Notes: a model not told the origin generated them from the sequence alone. A stretch of 64,000 nucleotides of DNA from Pseudomonas campi (GCF_013200955.2 NZ_CP053697.2:2294001-2358000), one strand, 5' to 3'. Counted from the stretch's first letter, positions 1-8,663 are shown. Numbers and translations: made by a program.

Positions 1-589
1 ACGGCAGCTTGCGCGTCTTGTGCCGAAACACCTGCTGCGCCACCAGTGCACCGGGCCAACCGCCGAGCAGGGCCACGAGTTGCAGCTGGCTTTCGGGAGT
101 ACGCCAGCGGCCCTTCTGCGCGCTGCGCTTGTCGTTCCAGTACTGGCCGAAGCTGATCAGGCTGAGCAGCGCATAGGCGCCCAACGCCCACGCCACACCG
201 GCGCCCAGCCAGAGCTGCAGGGCCCCGGCCAGCGGTAGCGCGCACAGCACCAGCAGAATGATCAGTTTAAGCGGCAGTTGCTGAATAGCGCCCGTGACAG
301 CGCGAGATGCGCGCGGTACGGGCTCCACTGCAGCCGCACGCGACTTTCGCCGAATCGCCGGACGATCCAGGCTCAGCCCTTCGAAGCGCATGTGCTCGGC
401 GCGCAGCCGCCCCTGGGCATCCTTGCCGGGCACGAACAGCACCGTTTCACCGGGCTGTGGACGGCGCTCACCGCGCAGCGCCGAGACATGCACAAACAGC
501 TGCTCACCGCCCTGCTCCGGCTGGATAAAACCGAAGCCCTTGGCATCGTTCCAGCTTTTCAGGGTGCCGCGTTTCTCAGTCGCCTGCAT
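1..589 (-). CDS. Cold-shock domain / DUF1294 membrane protein (3' end cut by window edge)
   Basis: At least 196 residues are visible. An N-terminal cold-shock-like OB domain (about residues 1-70) has the RNA-binding-type strand GFGFIQPE and the segment LFVHVSAL. A basic linker follows, then two hydrophobic segments (about 105-145) and the DUF1294 signature around a YWNDKRSAQ stretch followed by a GGWPGALVAQ helix. The CSD-DUF1294 fusion is a known family of uncharacterised inner-membrane proteins with a cytoplasmic nucleic-acid-binding domain; the function is not established. The ATG at 589 was chosen because it begins the cold-shock domain directly. The gene lies just downstream of uppP on the same strand, with only 4 bases between them. 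The C-terminus runs off the window. Confidence 0.88.
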   Translation of the reverse strand, partial: MQATEKRGTLKSWNDAKGFGFIQPEQGGEQLFVHVSALRGERRPQPGETVLFVPGKDAQGRLRAEHMRFEGLSLDRPAIRRKSRAAAVEPVPRASRAVTGAIQQLPLKLIILLVLCALPLAGALQLWLGAGVAWALGAYALLSLISFGQYWNDKRSAQKGRWRTPESQLQLVALLGGWPGALVAQQVFRHKTRKLP

Positions 590-593
590 GCTT

Positions 594-1427
594 TCAGTGG
601 GCCTGCACGGTGGCCCAGTCGATCAGATCGAACTGCCAGGTGGCGAGGATCAGCAGACCAAAAACGATGCGGTACCAGGCGAACACCGCATAGCTGTGGT
701 TGGCGATGAACTTGAGCAACGCGCGCACGGCGATCATGGCGAAGACGAAGGACACCACAAAGCCCAGGGCGAACACCGGCAGATCACCGGGCTGGAACAG
801 CTCGCGGTACTTGTAGCCGGAATAGACCGCCGCACCGACCATGGTCGGCATGGCCAGGAAGAAGGAAAACTCGGTAGCGGCGCGGCGCGACAGGCCAAAC
901 AGCAGGCCACCGATGATGGTCGAGGCCGAGCGCGAGGTGCCGGGAATCATCGCCAGGCACTGGGCGCAGCCGATCTTCAGGGCTTCCCTCCAGGTCATGT
1001 CGTCGACTTCCTCGACCGTCACCTCATGCTGGCGCTGCTCGGCCCACAGCATTACGACCCCGCCCACTACCAAGGCCACAGCAACGGTGATGGGGTTGAA
1101 CAGGTAATGGTGGATCTGGTCGGAAAAGGCCACTCCCAGCACCACCGCCGGCATGAAGGCAATCAGCAGATTGAGGGTGAACCGCTGCGCCTGTGCCTGC
1201 CGAGGCACATTGAAGGCAACGGTGAGGATCTTGCGGCGATACTCCCAGACCACCGCGAGGATGGCGCCGAGCTGGATGATGATGTTGAAGGCCTTGGCCC
1301 GGTCGCCATCGAAGCCGATCAGGTCGGCGACGATGATCTGATGGCCGGTGCTGGAAATCGGCAGGAACTCCGTCAGCCCCTCGACCACGCCAAGAATCAG
1401 TACCTGCAGAGCAGTCCATAAATCCAT
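594..1427 (-). CDS. uppP: Undecaprenyl-diphosphatase UppP (BacA)
   Basis: This 277-residue polytopic inner-membrane enzyme dephosphorylates undecaprenyl pyrophosphate to recycle the lipid carrier for peptidoglycan and other polymers; it also confers bacitracin tolerance. The catalytic N-terminal motif is present at residues 16-29 (E16, E20, S26, H29 in [14 protein letters not shown]). A second family motif, [10 protein letters not shown], contains the conserved arginine. Length matches the family (about 270). The ATG at 1427 was preferred over upstream in-frame starts because it begins the usual MDLWTALQ N-terminus and has an AGAGG ribosome site 8 bases upstream. Confidence 0.97.
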   Translation of the reverse strand: MDLWTALQVLILGVVEGLTEFLPISSTGHQIIVADLIGFDGDRAKAFNIIIQLGAILAVVWEYRRKILTVAFNVPRQAQAQRFTLNLLIAFMPAVVLGVAFSDQIHHYLFNPITVAVALVVGGVVMLWAEQRQHEVTVEEVDDMTWREALKIGCAQCLAMIPGTSRSASTIIGGLLFGLSRRAATEFSFFLAMPTMVGAAVYSGYKYRELFQPGDLPVFALGFVVSFVFAMIAVRALLKFIANHSYAVFAWYRIVFGLLILATWQFDLIDWATVQAH

Positions 1428-2030
1428 GAAAAACCTCTCGGCACGCCAGGGTTGGCGGGCCACAACTCGATTGGGCACCTGAAGCGTCAGGTGAAAAAGG
1501 CACGGCATCCTACCAGAGCAGCGACCTGCTCGCCGCCCGGGCCGGCAGCTAATTGCACAGCTTCCAGGCTGATGGTTCGCTGCCGACAGAGGCACCCCCT
1601 ACCAGAGCGGCGCCCAACGCCCATGAACAGCCTGCCGATCAACCAGCGCCAGCGGCATCCAGCCCCTGTGTCAGGGGCTGACAAGCCGCGGCACGCTCAA
1701 GCGCGAAGAGGCCGCGTAACCCGCCAGGGGGCTGATCCGCAGCCAAGTGATCCACACCACGCCGGGTAGGCGCGCCCGAGCGGAGACAGCCTGAGGCAGA
1801 TTGCCAGCTCTCCGGGTAATCTCACGGGCTTGAATGCTTTAGTCGCCAGTGCCACTCTGCAACAGTCGCATGTGCTTGACGATATCAATCACACTGTCAC
1901 TCCCGGCTGCCCCCTTGGCTCATGAAAGTGCCCTGGCCGCCGATCAATCCAGTGAGACCCGCCAGCACCTGGGCCACCCGGCAAGGCAACGCAACCCGTT
2001 GCTGGACCAATTTCGTGTATGAGGGGCTGA
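1428..2030. other. Non-coding gap of about 600 bases
   Basis: No convincing gene is seen between uppP (minus) and the next plus-strand gene; the short open frames lack family features and ribosome sites. A perfect 8-bp hairpin (AGCCCCTG-TGT-CAGGGGCT) lies at about 1658-1676, but no T-tract follows it, so it is not a convincing terminator. The region should hold the promoters of both flanking genes. A small RNA cannot be excluded; I recognise none. Confidence 0.4.
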
Positions 2031-2645
2031 ATGAGCAGCATGGAACACCAGGAAGTCGACCTGAGCCGGCCACAGAACCAGGACCTGATCTGGGATCTGG
2101 ACAGCATCGCCCGCCGCGAGCTGGCCGAACGCTTCATCAAGCTGTTCGAGAACCGCCTGTGCGTCTATTCCGAGTCGGTACGCCAGCTCTACACCAACTA
2201 CAACCTGCACTTCCCCAGTGACCAGGGGCGCAAGATGGTGGTGCTACCCAACCCCTACGCCTTCCACGACACCCTGCACGGCATCGAGATCGCCGCCGTG
2301 CGCCAGACCGGGCTGTGCGTACTGCCGGGCGTGGTGCTGGGCAAGCCGGGGCTGCTGCTGACCACGCAGATGAAGAATGGTGGCCCGGCGCCCAAGACCA
2401 TGCCGTTCAAGCAGGCCCTGGCGCAGATCATCAGTAACCAGAAGAAGATTGGCGACGTGTTCCTGCCGATCATGATGAAAGGGGATCTGCGCGAGTTCGA
2501 CCAGCAGATGCCCTACATCCACCTGCACCGCCTGCAGGTACAGCGGCTCACCCGTCTGTCGACCTTCGAGCGCGACGATATCCAGCAAACCATCACCCGC
2601 AAGCTGCTGGCGCTCTATCGCCAGGCCGACAGCCTGGACTGCTGA
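2031..2645 (+). CDS. Conserved hypothetical protein, 204 aa
   Basis: I do not recognise a characterised family. The protein appears cytosolic: no signal peptide or membrane span is visible. It begins with an acidic/polar stretch (EVDLSRPQNQDLIWDLDSI), has a central segment rich in conserved-looking hydrophobic strands (LCVLPGVVLGKPGLLLTT), and a basic C-terminal helix (QVQRLTRLSTFERDDIQQT). The ATG at 2031 follows a GAGGGG ribosome site by 6 bases; an in-frame ATG four codons later is possible. Codon use is typical of the neighbouring core genes, so it looks resident. It converges on the disrupted DUF3429 gene. Confidence 0.75.
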   Translation: MSSMEHQEVDLSRPQNQDLIWDLDSIARRELAERFIKLFENRLCVYSESVRQLYTNYNLHFPSDQGRKMVVLPNPYAFHDTLHGIEIAAVRQTGLCVLPGVVLGKPGLLLTTQMKNGGPAPKTMPFKQALAQIISNQKKIGDVFLPIMMKGDLREFDQQMPYIHLHRLQVQRLTRLSTFERDDIQQTITRKLLALYRQADSLDC

Positions 2646-2648
2646 AAG

Positions 2649-3383
2649 TCAGCCCAGCAGCACACTGCCCCAGGCCAGCAATAGGCTGCCGCAGACAATC
2701 AGCGTCAGCGGCCAGCGCAGGGCCGGATACCAGCGCGGCGCCAGGCCCAGGCTCACGGCCCGCAAATCGGCCAGATAGAGCGCGCCAAAGCACAGCAACA
2801 ACAGGGGCAACGCCAGGCCGTACGGCAGATTGCCGGCAATCGCCAGCCAGCCCAGCAGGGGCGGAATCACCGAAAGCCCCAGCTGCAGACGTGCAGCAGT
2901 TTCCTGCTGCTCCGCACGCATGGCCAACCCCCAATGAATGGCGCCCATGAAGGCCAGGATCACGGCGGCATAATCGAGCAAGGCCTCCAGGGTCTGTTCC
3001 CGATTCGTTCGCGAACCGCGTTGCTGCGCAAAATCGCGCCAGGCTAGGCGCGGGACGCAGGCAATGGTCATTCCCTTGGCAAGTCCCGCAACGACGCATG
3101 GCGCGATTTTGCGCGCAACCCGCAGGGACGGGCCCATTTTTGCGCGGAACGTCGTTACTCGACGGCTCATTTGGACGACCAAACCTCGCGTCTCGCGCCT
3201 AGCTCCGCGCAAAAACGGGCTCCGTCGCGGCCGTGAACGAATCGGGAACAGACCCTAGACCCACGGGCGCCATCCCAGGGGTATGAGCCACACCCCCAAG
3301 GCGCCGGAAATGAACGGCAGCAAACCGGCATAACCCAGCAGCCGGGCCAGCAGCGGCGGCTGGCTGGCGTTGAAATCGTGCAT
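2649..3383 (-). pseudogene. DUF3429 membrane protein gene split by a 266-bp repeat element
   Basis: The 42-residue N-terminal part (start ATG at 3383; LLARLLGYAGLLPF and a second hydrophobic stretch ending GWRPWV) is read down to 3258, where the element's end supplies a TAG stop. The C-terminal part resumes at 2987 with EALLDYAAVILAFMGAIHWG and runs to the stop at 2649. Together they give about 155 residues with five hydrophobic segments, the usual size and order for DUF3429 inner-membrane proteins of unknown role. Between the halves lies the inverted-repeat element (2990-3255). Removing it with one 2-base target copy leaves a 1-base frame difference, so either the duplication is atypical or an additional indel occurred. 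A fused product could only come from an internal start inside the element. Confidence 0.85.
2990..3255. mobile_element. 266-bp terminal-inverted-repeat element, copy 1 (MITE-like)
   Basis: The ends are perfect inverted repeats of 21 bp beginning GGGTCTGTTCCCG and ending CGGGAACAGACCC. Inside, a 15-bp perfect stem (3026-3040 with 3100-3114) surrounds a short loop, and further arms pair across the right half. No transposase is encoded and no open frame has family features, so it can only move in trans if it is mobile. The right junction is TA (3256-3257); the left junction is CA (2988-2989). Copy 2 at 62863-63128 has the same length with 11 base differences by my count. Size, ends and TA junctions resemble IS630/Tc1-type MITEs; that assignment is inference. 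Confidence 0.85.
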
Positions 3384-3506
3384 GTCTTGCTCCTTGTATG
3401 ATTTAGCAGACATCAGACTGACAAGTTTGGAATGGCTACTTGCCATCCAGCCACCGGATTGGCATAAACGTACCCCATAACAAAATCGCCACACGGATGT
3501 TGAAGT

Positions 3507-5381
3507 ATGCGAATCCTGCGCCGTGCCCTGTACCTGGTCGTGCTGCTCGCCCTGCTCGCTGGCGCCGTGGTGCTCTACTACATCGCCAAGCCCAATTTGC
3601 CGCCGTTCAGCCCGCCCAGCCAGGTGCATTACCTCGGCCAATGGGATGAGAAAGCGCGCCAGACCTACTACTACACACCGCAAGGCACCCAGGTCAAAGG
3701 CCTGCGCTATGACTGGTTCACCGCGCTGGAGCTGCCCTTCTCCACCGACAAGTTCGCCACCCCCGACTACCTGGCCCGCTTCGGTTTCCTCACCGATCCG
3801 CAGCAGCAGGCCAGTGCGCTCAACCCCGGCAACCTGCCGGTCGGCTTCGCCCGCCACCAGGACGTGGAAAGTGGCGCGCAGTTCCTCGATATCACCTGCT
3901 CCGCCTGCCACACCGGCGAATTGCGCTACCAGGGCCAGGCCATCCGCATTGATGGCGGCGCCGCCCTGCACTCGCTGGCCTCCACAGTCCCCACCCTCAA
4001 GGGCGGCAGCTTCGGTCAGGCGCTGGGCATGAGCATGGCGTTTACCTATTACAACCCGATCAAGTTCAAGCGCTTCGCCAAGACGGTGCTGGGCGACAAC
4101 TACGACCAGGGCAAAAAACAGCTGCGCACGGACTTCAAGGTGGTCCTCGACCGTCTGCTCGGCACCGCGATGAACGACTGGGACCGCGGCCTCTACCCCA
4201 CCGAGGAAGGCTTCGGCCGTACCGATGCCTTCGGCCGCATCGCCAACAGTGTGTTCGGTGATGCCATCGACGCCAGCAACTACCGGGTGGCCAACGCCCC
4301 GGTCAGCTACCCGCAGGTGTGGGATATCTGGAAGTTCGACTGGGTACAGTGGAACGGCTCGGCCATGCAGCCGATGGCGCGCAATATCGGCGAGGCCCTG
4401 GGCGTCGGGGCCACCCTGCACCTGTTCGACGAGAATGGCGGACAACTGAGCGAGGCCGAACGCTATCCCTCCAGCGTGCGCCTGCGTGACCTCTACACCC
4501 TGGAAGAAACCCTCAAGCAGCTGAAACCACCGGTTTGGCCGGAAGCAGTGCTGGGCAAGGTCGATGTCGGGCTGGCCAGCCAGGGTCGCGCCCTGTTCAG
4601 CGAGAACTGCGCCTACTGCCATGCGCCCGATCCCAAGCCGCGTGACGAGCGCCTGGCCGCCGCGCGCGATCCGGAATGGCGCATGCGCATCGTGCCGACA
4701 CGGATCATCGGCACCGATCCGACCACCGCCGACAACATCGCCGACCACCGCTTCGATATCAGCAAGCTGGGCTGGAAGAAGGAAGAACTGGCCAAGCTGG
4801 ACGTCAAACTGTTCGGCGCCAGCCTCGACGAGGTCGACTTCGCCAGCATCTCCAGCGCCAAGGGCCTGGCCTACATCACCGCCTATGTGGAAAACCGCGC
4901 TTACCAGGATGCCGGCATTCAGCCGCGTGAGCGCTGGCGCATGGACGGCTACGGCCTGGCCATCGGCGTGCAGGAGAAGCGCGGCTACAAGGCGCGCCCG
5001 TTAAACGGTATCTGGGCCACTCCGCCCTTCCTGCACAACGGCTCGGTACCCAACCTGTTTCAGCTGCTCTCGCCCGTGGTCGAACGTGACAAGCAATTCT
5101 GGGTCGGCAACTTCGAGTACGACCCCAAGCGCGCCGGTTTCCTCACCGGTAAGTTCGATGGCGGCTTCCTGTTTGACACCCGTATCACCGGCAACAGCAA
5201 CCGCGGCCACGAATTCCGCGACGGCTGCCGGGTCGACGGGGTGATTGGCCGCGCGCTGGCCCCGGAGGAACGCTGGGCGCTGATCGAATACCTCAAGGTC
5301 ATGGGTGATCCGGCGCTGGAAGGCCAGCTCAAGCCCGTCGAAGCAAAAGCCTGGACCCCTGGCCCCAGCTGCCAGATCTGA
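3507..5381 (+). CDS. Di-heme cytochrome c peroxidase-like protein, membrane-anchored
   Basis: The 624-residue protein has an N-terminal membrane anchor (residues 4-26) and two covalent heme c motifs: CSACH at 131-135 and CAYCH at 368-372. The spacing and the second-domain sequence around LNGIWATPPFLHNGSVPNL are typical of the large di-heme peroxidase relatives found in Pseudomonas. It should face the periplasm and handle electrons for peroxide or another oxidant; the real substrate is not known. The ATG at 3507 starts the signal anchor. The stop is 14 bases before the catalase-like gene, so the two probably form an operon and work on related chemistry. Confidence 0.88.
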   Translation: MRILRRALYLVVLLALLAGAVVLYYIAKPNLPPFSPPSQVHYLGQWDEKARQTYYYTPQGTQVKGLRYDWFTALELPFSTDKFATPDYLARFGFLTDPQQQASALNPGNLPVGFARHQDVESGAQFLDITCSACHTGELRYQGQAIRIDGGAALHSLASTVPTLKGGSFGQALGMSMAFTYYNPIKFKRFAKTVLGDNYDQGKKQLRTDFKVVLDRLLGTAMNDWDRGLYPTEEGFGRTDAFGRIANSVFGDAIDASNYRVANAPVSYPQVWDIWKFDWVQWNGSAMQPMARNIGEALGVGATLHLFDENGGQLSEAERYPSSVRLRDLYTLEETLKQLKPPVWPEAVLGKVDVGLASQGRALFSENCAYCHAPDPKPRDERLAAARDPEWRMRIVPTRIIGTDPTTADNIADHRFDISKLGWKKEELAKLDVKLFGASLDEVDFASISSAKGLAYITAYVENRAYQDAGIQPRERWRMDGYGLAIGVQEKRGYKARPLNGIWATPPFLHNGSVPNLFQLLSPVVERDKQFWVGNFEYDPKRAGFLTGKFDGGFLFDTRITGNSNRGHEFRDGCRVDGVIGRALAPEERWALIEYLKVMGDPALEGQLKPVEAKAWTPGPSCQI

Positions 5382-5395
5382 CAAGGATATCCACC

Positions 5396-6541
5396 ATGCT
5401 CAAGCGTTTCTGGCTGTGGCTCGGCCGCCTGCTCGGCAAGCTGCTACTCACCCTGCTCCTGCTCGGCCTGCTGGGCTGGGCTATCGGTGCGCTGTATTAC
5501 GGCTGGAAGTTTTCCGGCCCGGTGTCGACAGAGGAGCAGATCCCGGCCGATGAGGCCGCCCTCACCCAGGGCATCATCGAAGACGCCATCAGCGTGGTCG
5601 AGCAGCACCGCGACAACACCCGCGTGCTGCGCGACGCCCATGCCAAGGCCCACGGCTGCGTGAAAGCCGAAGTCAGCGTGCTGCCGACCCTGGATGCGAG
5701 CCTGCGCCAAGGTGTGCTCAGCGAGCCGGGCAAAACCTGGCAAGCCTGGATGCGTCTGTCCAACGGCAACGCCTACCCGCAGTTCGACCGCGCCCGCGAT
5801 GCCCGCGGCATGGCCATCAAGCTGCTCGACGTGCCGGGTGACAAACTGCTCAGCAGCCCTGCCACCGCTGGCAACCAGGACTTCGTGATGTTCAACCATC
5901 CGGTGTTCTTCGTCCGCGATGTGGCCGAGTACAAACAGAACTTCGCCGCCCAGGCCAGCGGCCAGAAAGTCCTCGCCTTTTTCCCCAGCTGGGACCCGCG
6001 CAGCTGGGAAATCCGCCACCTGATCATCGCCCTGAAAACCCTCAGCCCAGCACCGGAAAGCCCGGTGGCCACCACCTACAACTCCATCGCGCCGTTCAAG
6101 CTCGGCCCACACAACATCAAGTATCGGGTCATCCCCGACCCGGCCAGCTGCCCGTCCTACGAACTACCGGAGCAGAACGCCGACCTGCCCAACTTCCTGC
6201 GCAGCGCCCTGTACCAGCAGCTGTCGCTGGATCGAGTGCCGGCCTGTTTCGCCCTGCAGGTGCAGCGGCAGAACCCCGAGCACTACATGCCGATCGAAGA
6301 CCCCAGCGTGGAATGGAGCGAAGCCATCTCGCCCTTCGAGACCGTGGCAACCATCAAGGTGCCGGCCCAGGACTTCGATAGCCGCGAGCAGAACCTGCTC
6401 TGCGACAACCTATCGTTCAACCCCTGGCACGCCCTGCCCGAGCATCGGCCGATTGGCGGCATCAACCGCCTGCGCAAGGCCGTGTATGAAGCGGTCAGCG
6501 TGTACCGCCACCAGCGCAACGCCGCGCCACAGGCGCACTGA
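5396..6541 (+). CDS. Membrane-anchored catalase-family heme protein
   Basis: The 381-residue protein has one N-terminal membrane span (about 13-36) followed by a catalase-like fold: a distal-side stretch with H82 and H86 (DAHAKAHG), a conserved MRLSNGN block, DARGMAIKLLDVPG and QDFVMFNHPVFFVRD. The C-terminus ends NPWHALPEHRPIGGINRLR, as in short catalase-related peroxidases. I cannot find the classical RxFxY proximal-tyrosine motif of true catalases, so catalase activity should not be assumed; a peroxidase or lipid-hydroperoxide role is possible. It follows the di-heme peroxidase gene by 14 bases, and a hairpin at 6549-6568 ends the operon. Confidence 0.85.
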   Translation: MLKRFWLWLGRLLGKLLLTLLLLGLLGWAIGALYYGWKFSGPVSTEEQIPADEAALTQGIIEDAISVVEQHRDNTRVLRDAHAKAHGCVKAEVSVLPTLDASLRQGVLSEPGKTWQAWMRLSNGNAYPQFDRARDARGMAIKLLDVPGDKLLSSPATAGNQDFVMFNHPVFFVRDVAEYKQNFAAQASGQKVLAFFPSWDPRSWEIRHLIIALKTLSPAPESPVATTYNSIAPFKLGPHNIKYRVIPDPASCPSYELPEQNADLPNFLRSALYQQLSLDRVPACFALQVQRQNPEHYMPIEDPSVEWSEAISPFETVATIKVPAQDFDSREQNLLCDNLSFNPWHALPEHRPIGGINRLRKAVYEAVSVYRHQRNAAPQAH

Positions 6542-6548
6542 AACAAGC

Positions 6549-6570
6549 AGGCCGCCCTCGGGCGGCCTTG
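6549..6570 (+). terminator. Probable terminator after the peroxidase/catalase-like pair
   Basis: A perfect 8-bp stem (AGGCCGCC, loop CTCG, GGCGGCCT) lies 8 bases after the catalase-like stop. The T-tract is weak (TTGTG), so efficiency is uncertain. Confidence 0.55.
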
Positions 6571-6577
6571 TGCCGTT

Positions 6578-6637
6578 GTAGCCCGGATGCAATCCGGGAA
6601 CAGAGTTGCCTGCTTCCCCGGATTGAATCCGGGCTAC
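6578..6637. repeat. REP pair, GTAGCCCGGAT family
   Basis: Two inverted arms (GTAGCCCGGATGCAATCCGG and its mirror ending CCGGGCTAC) form a REPIN-like doublet three bases from the mtnC stop. The same family recurs at 11944-12011 and 20905-20963. Confidence 0.85.
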
Positions 6638-6639
6638 GG

Positions 6640-7323
6640 CTAGAAACGGTCGAGATCGATGACCGCAAAGCTGGCCACCGTGTCGTGGCCGCGCAGCTCG
6701 CCCCCCTCGCGGGCTAGGCCAATGGTCTGCAGGCCGGCCTGCTGGGCGGCATCCAGTTCCTCGACGATATCGGAGAGAAACAGAATCTCCTCGGCTGGCA
6801 GGCCGATGCTCTCGACGATACGCCGGTAGGAGTCCGCCTCGCGTTTGGGCCCGCTGGTGGTATCGAAATAGCCGCTGAACAGCGGGGTCAGGTCGCCCGC
6901 CTCGGAACAGCCGAAAATCAGCTGCTGCGCCTGAATCGAGCCGGACGAGTAGACATACAACCCATAGCCCTCGGCCTTCCAGCGCTTGAGCGCCTCCACC
7001 GCATCCGGGTAGACATGCCCCTTGAGCTGCCCGGCCTGGTAGCCTTCGGCCCAGATCATCCCCTGCAGCGCCTTGAGCGGCGTGGCCTTGCGGTCTTCGG
7101 CGATCCAGCCAAGCAGAATCTCGATGACGCGGATCAGGTCGGCATCCGCCTCGCCGCTTTGCGCCCGTACCGCGTCCAGTTGCTCGATCAGCAGCGGCTC
7201 ATCGGCGTGGTTCAGCACGAAATCCGGCAGATGCCGCGCGGCATAGGGAAACAGCACGTCGAAGACGAAGCTCACCGAACTGGTGGTGCCTTCAATATCG
7301 GTGAGGATGGCTTTGATCGGCAT
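6640..7323 (-). CDS. mtnC: Enolase-phosphatase E1 (methionine salvage)
   Basis: MtnC, a 227-residue HAD-superfamily enzyme, enolises 2,3-diketo-5-methylthiopentyl-1-phosphate and removes the phosphate to give the acireductone used by MtnD. The HAD motif I is LTDIEGTT (D9, E11); motif II serine lies in YVYSSGSIQ; motif III/IV is [12 protein letters not shown]. Length matches the family. The ATG at 7323 was chosen because it opens [12 protein letters not shown] and has a GGAG site; the longer in-frame extension upstream is REP sequence. The gene is third in a minus-strand mtnB-mtnD-mtnC run, but a REP block of about 130 bases separates it from mtnD. Confidence 0.97.
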   Translation of the reverse strand: MPIKAILTDIEGTTSSVSFVFDVLFPYAARHLPDFVLNHADEPLLIEQLDAVRAQSGEADADLIRVIEILLGWIAEDRKATPLKALQGMIWAEGYQAGQLKGHVYPDAVEALKRWKAEGYGLYVYSSGSIQAQQLIFGCSEAGDLTPLFSGYFDTTSGPKREADSYRRIVESIGLPAEEILFLSDIVEELDAAQQAGLQTIGLAREGGELRGHDTVASFAVIDLDRF

Positions 7324-7341
7324 GGGGGCTCCAGTTGAGTT

Positions 7342-7476
7342 TCCCTCTCCCCGGCCCCTCTCCCGCAAGCGGGCGAGGGGAGACAAGCGGCTCGGTGCGC
7401 TCAGGCTGGCTTACGCTCCGCCGGCAGCTCCGCAGCAGTCCCCTCTCCCATTTATGGGAGAGGCTAGGGAGAGGGT
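7342..7476. repeat. REP-like inverted repeats (CCCTCTCCC family) between mtnD and mtnC
   Basis: Two facing arms carry CCCTCTCCCC / CCCCTCTCCC motifs: a left hairpin (CCCTCTCCCGCAAGCGGGCGAGGG) and a right hairpin (CCCTCTCCCATTTATGGGAGAGG), each with an adjacent inverted partner. It occupies the whole mtnD-mtnC spacer and may attenuate or stabilise the operon mRNA. This family differs from the other two REP families in the window. Confidence 0.75.
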
Positions 7477-7483
7477 TAAGTGA

Positions 7484-8029
7484 TCAGTCTTCCAAACGCG
7501 GGAAGCGGCTGGCGATCTCGTCGCCGGTGAAGTTGGCCACCCAGCCCTCGGGATTGTTGAACAGGCGAATCGCCACGAAGTGCGGGAACTCGCCCATGTC
7601 GAACCAGTGGCGCGTGCCGGCCGGCACCGAGATCAGGTCATTCTTCTCGCACAGCACGGCGTAGACGTAGTCATCGATATGCAGGCTGAACAGACCACGC
7701 CCGGCGACGAAGAAGCGCACCTCGTCCTCGCCATGCTGATGCTCGTCGAGGAACTTGGCGCGCAGTTCGTCCTTCTGCGGGTGATCCTTGTTCAGGCTGA
7801 CCACGTCGACGGTGACATAGCCCTGCTCGCGCATCAGTTGGTCGATCTGCGGGCGATAGGCGGCAATCACCTCGTCCTGGCTGGCGCCCGGCTGGATCTT
7901 CGCGGCGGCCTGCCAGCGCTCGAAGCGCACGCCGACTGCGCCCAGGGTGCTGGCGATGTCTTCCAGGTGGGTCAGCATCTTGTTCGGCACGTCCGGGCTG
8001 GACTGGTGGTAGACGGTAAGGCTGCTCAT
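7484..8029 (-). CDS. mtnD: Acireductone dioxygenase
   Basis: The 181-residue cupin metalloenzyme oxidises 1,2-dihydroxy-3-keto-5-methylthiopentene to the methionine precursor 2-keto-4-methylthiobutyrate plus formate (Fe form). Metal ligands are visible as H97, H99, E103 (EHQHGEDEVRFF) and H141 (PAGTRHWFDMG), matching the family positions. The ATG at 8029 gives the normal full length. It sits 22 bases downstream of mtnB on the same strand, so mtnB-mtnD are probably cotranscribed, and both overlap functionally with mtnC. Confidence 0.97.
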   Translation of the reverse strand: MSSLTVYHQSSPDVPNKMLTHLEDIASTLGAVGVRFERWQAAAKIQPGASQDEVIAAYRPQIDQLMREQGYVTVDVVSLNKDHPQKDELRAKFLDEHQHGEDEVRFFVAGRGLFSLHIDDYVYAVLCEKNDLISVPAGTRHWFDMGEFPHFVAIRLFNNPEGWVANFTGDEIASRFPRLED

Positions 8030-8051
8030 GGCAATGTCCTCTGCGGGATGC

Positions 8052-8663
8052 TTAGCGCTGCAAGGCGCGAACTTTCAGCTCGCACTCAAACAGGAATTCG
8101 AAGGCTTCGATCTGGCGCAGGGCGTCGCTCATCTGCGCGCCCCAGGTGTACAGGCCGTGGCCGCGGATCAGGTAGCCGACGCAATCCGGGTGCTCATCGA
8201 GCCAGAGCTGCACCTCCGACGCCAGGCGAGCGATGTCCTGGTCGTTGGCGAAGATCGGCACCTCGACCTGACACTCGTGGGTGCTGACGCCGGCGAAGGC
8301 CTTCTGCAGTTCGTAATCGGCGAACAGCAGCGAATCGGCCAGGGTCAGGCGCGACAGCACCGTGGCGTTGACCGAATGGGTATGCAGCACCGCGCCGATC
8401 TGCGGCTGCCAGCGGTACAGCTGGGTGTGCAGCAGCGTCTCGGCCGAAGGCTTCTTGCCCGGCTCCAGGCTGTTGCCGTCGAGGTCGGTGGCCAGCACGT
8501 CGTCCGGGCCGAGCTGGCCCTTGTGCTTGCCGGAGACGGTGAGCAGCGCCTGCTCAGCGCTCAGGCGCGCCGAATAGTTGCTGCTGGTGGCCGGCGACCA
8601 GCCGCGGCCGTAGAGAAAACGCCCGGCCTCGATGATCTGCTCGGCGAGTTGTTCGCGGTTCAT
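8052..8663 (-). CDS. mtnB: Methylthioribulose-1-phosphate dehydratase
   Basis: The 203-residue class II aldolase-fold zinc enzyme dehydrates 5-methylthioribulose-1-phosphate in methionine salvage. The zinc ligands H94 and H96 (AVLHTHSVNA), a distal histidine in YLIRGHGLYTWG and the acidic residue E75 fit the family. The N-terminus has the usual GWSPATSSNYSAR phosphate-binding segment. Its ATG overlaps the stop of the upstream MFS gene (ATGA), which indicates translational coupling in the order aroC, MFS, mtnB, mtnD, mtnC. Confidence 0.96.
   Translation of the reverse strand: MNREQLAEQIIEAGRFLYGRGWSPATSSNYSARLSAEQALLTVSGKHKGQLGPDDVLATDLDGNSLEPGKKPSAETLLHTQLYRWQPQIGAVLHTHSVNATVLSRLTLADSLLFADYELQKAFAGVSTHECQVEVPIFANDQDIARLASEVQLWLDEHPDCVGYLIRGHGLYTWGAQMSDALRQIEAFEFLFECELKVRALQR

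Noticed and set aside
1658..1676. AGCCCCTG hairpin as a terminator
   Set aside because: No T-tract follows, and no gene end is nearby on either strand.
1700..1860. Possible riboswitch or small RNA in the uppP-upstream gap
   Set aside because: No known conserved core could be matched and no terminator follows.
3064..3258. Short open frames inside the 266-bp element (also in copy 2)
   Set aside because: They are arginine-rich and result from the inverted-repeat structure; frames differ in length between copies and have no ribosome site.
3255..4748. 497-codon open frame on the minus strand
   Set aside because: It runs antisense to the di-heme peroxidase gene and has low-complexity G/A/V/H-rich sequence typical of antisense frames in high-GC DNA. 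Only its last 42 codons are real, as the start of the DUF3429 gene.
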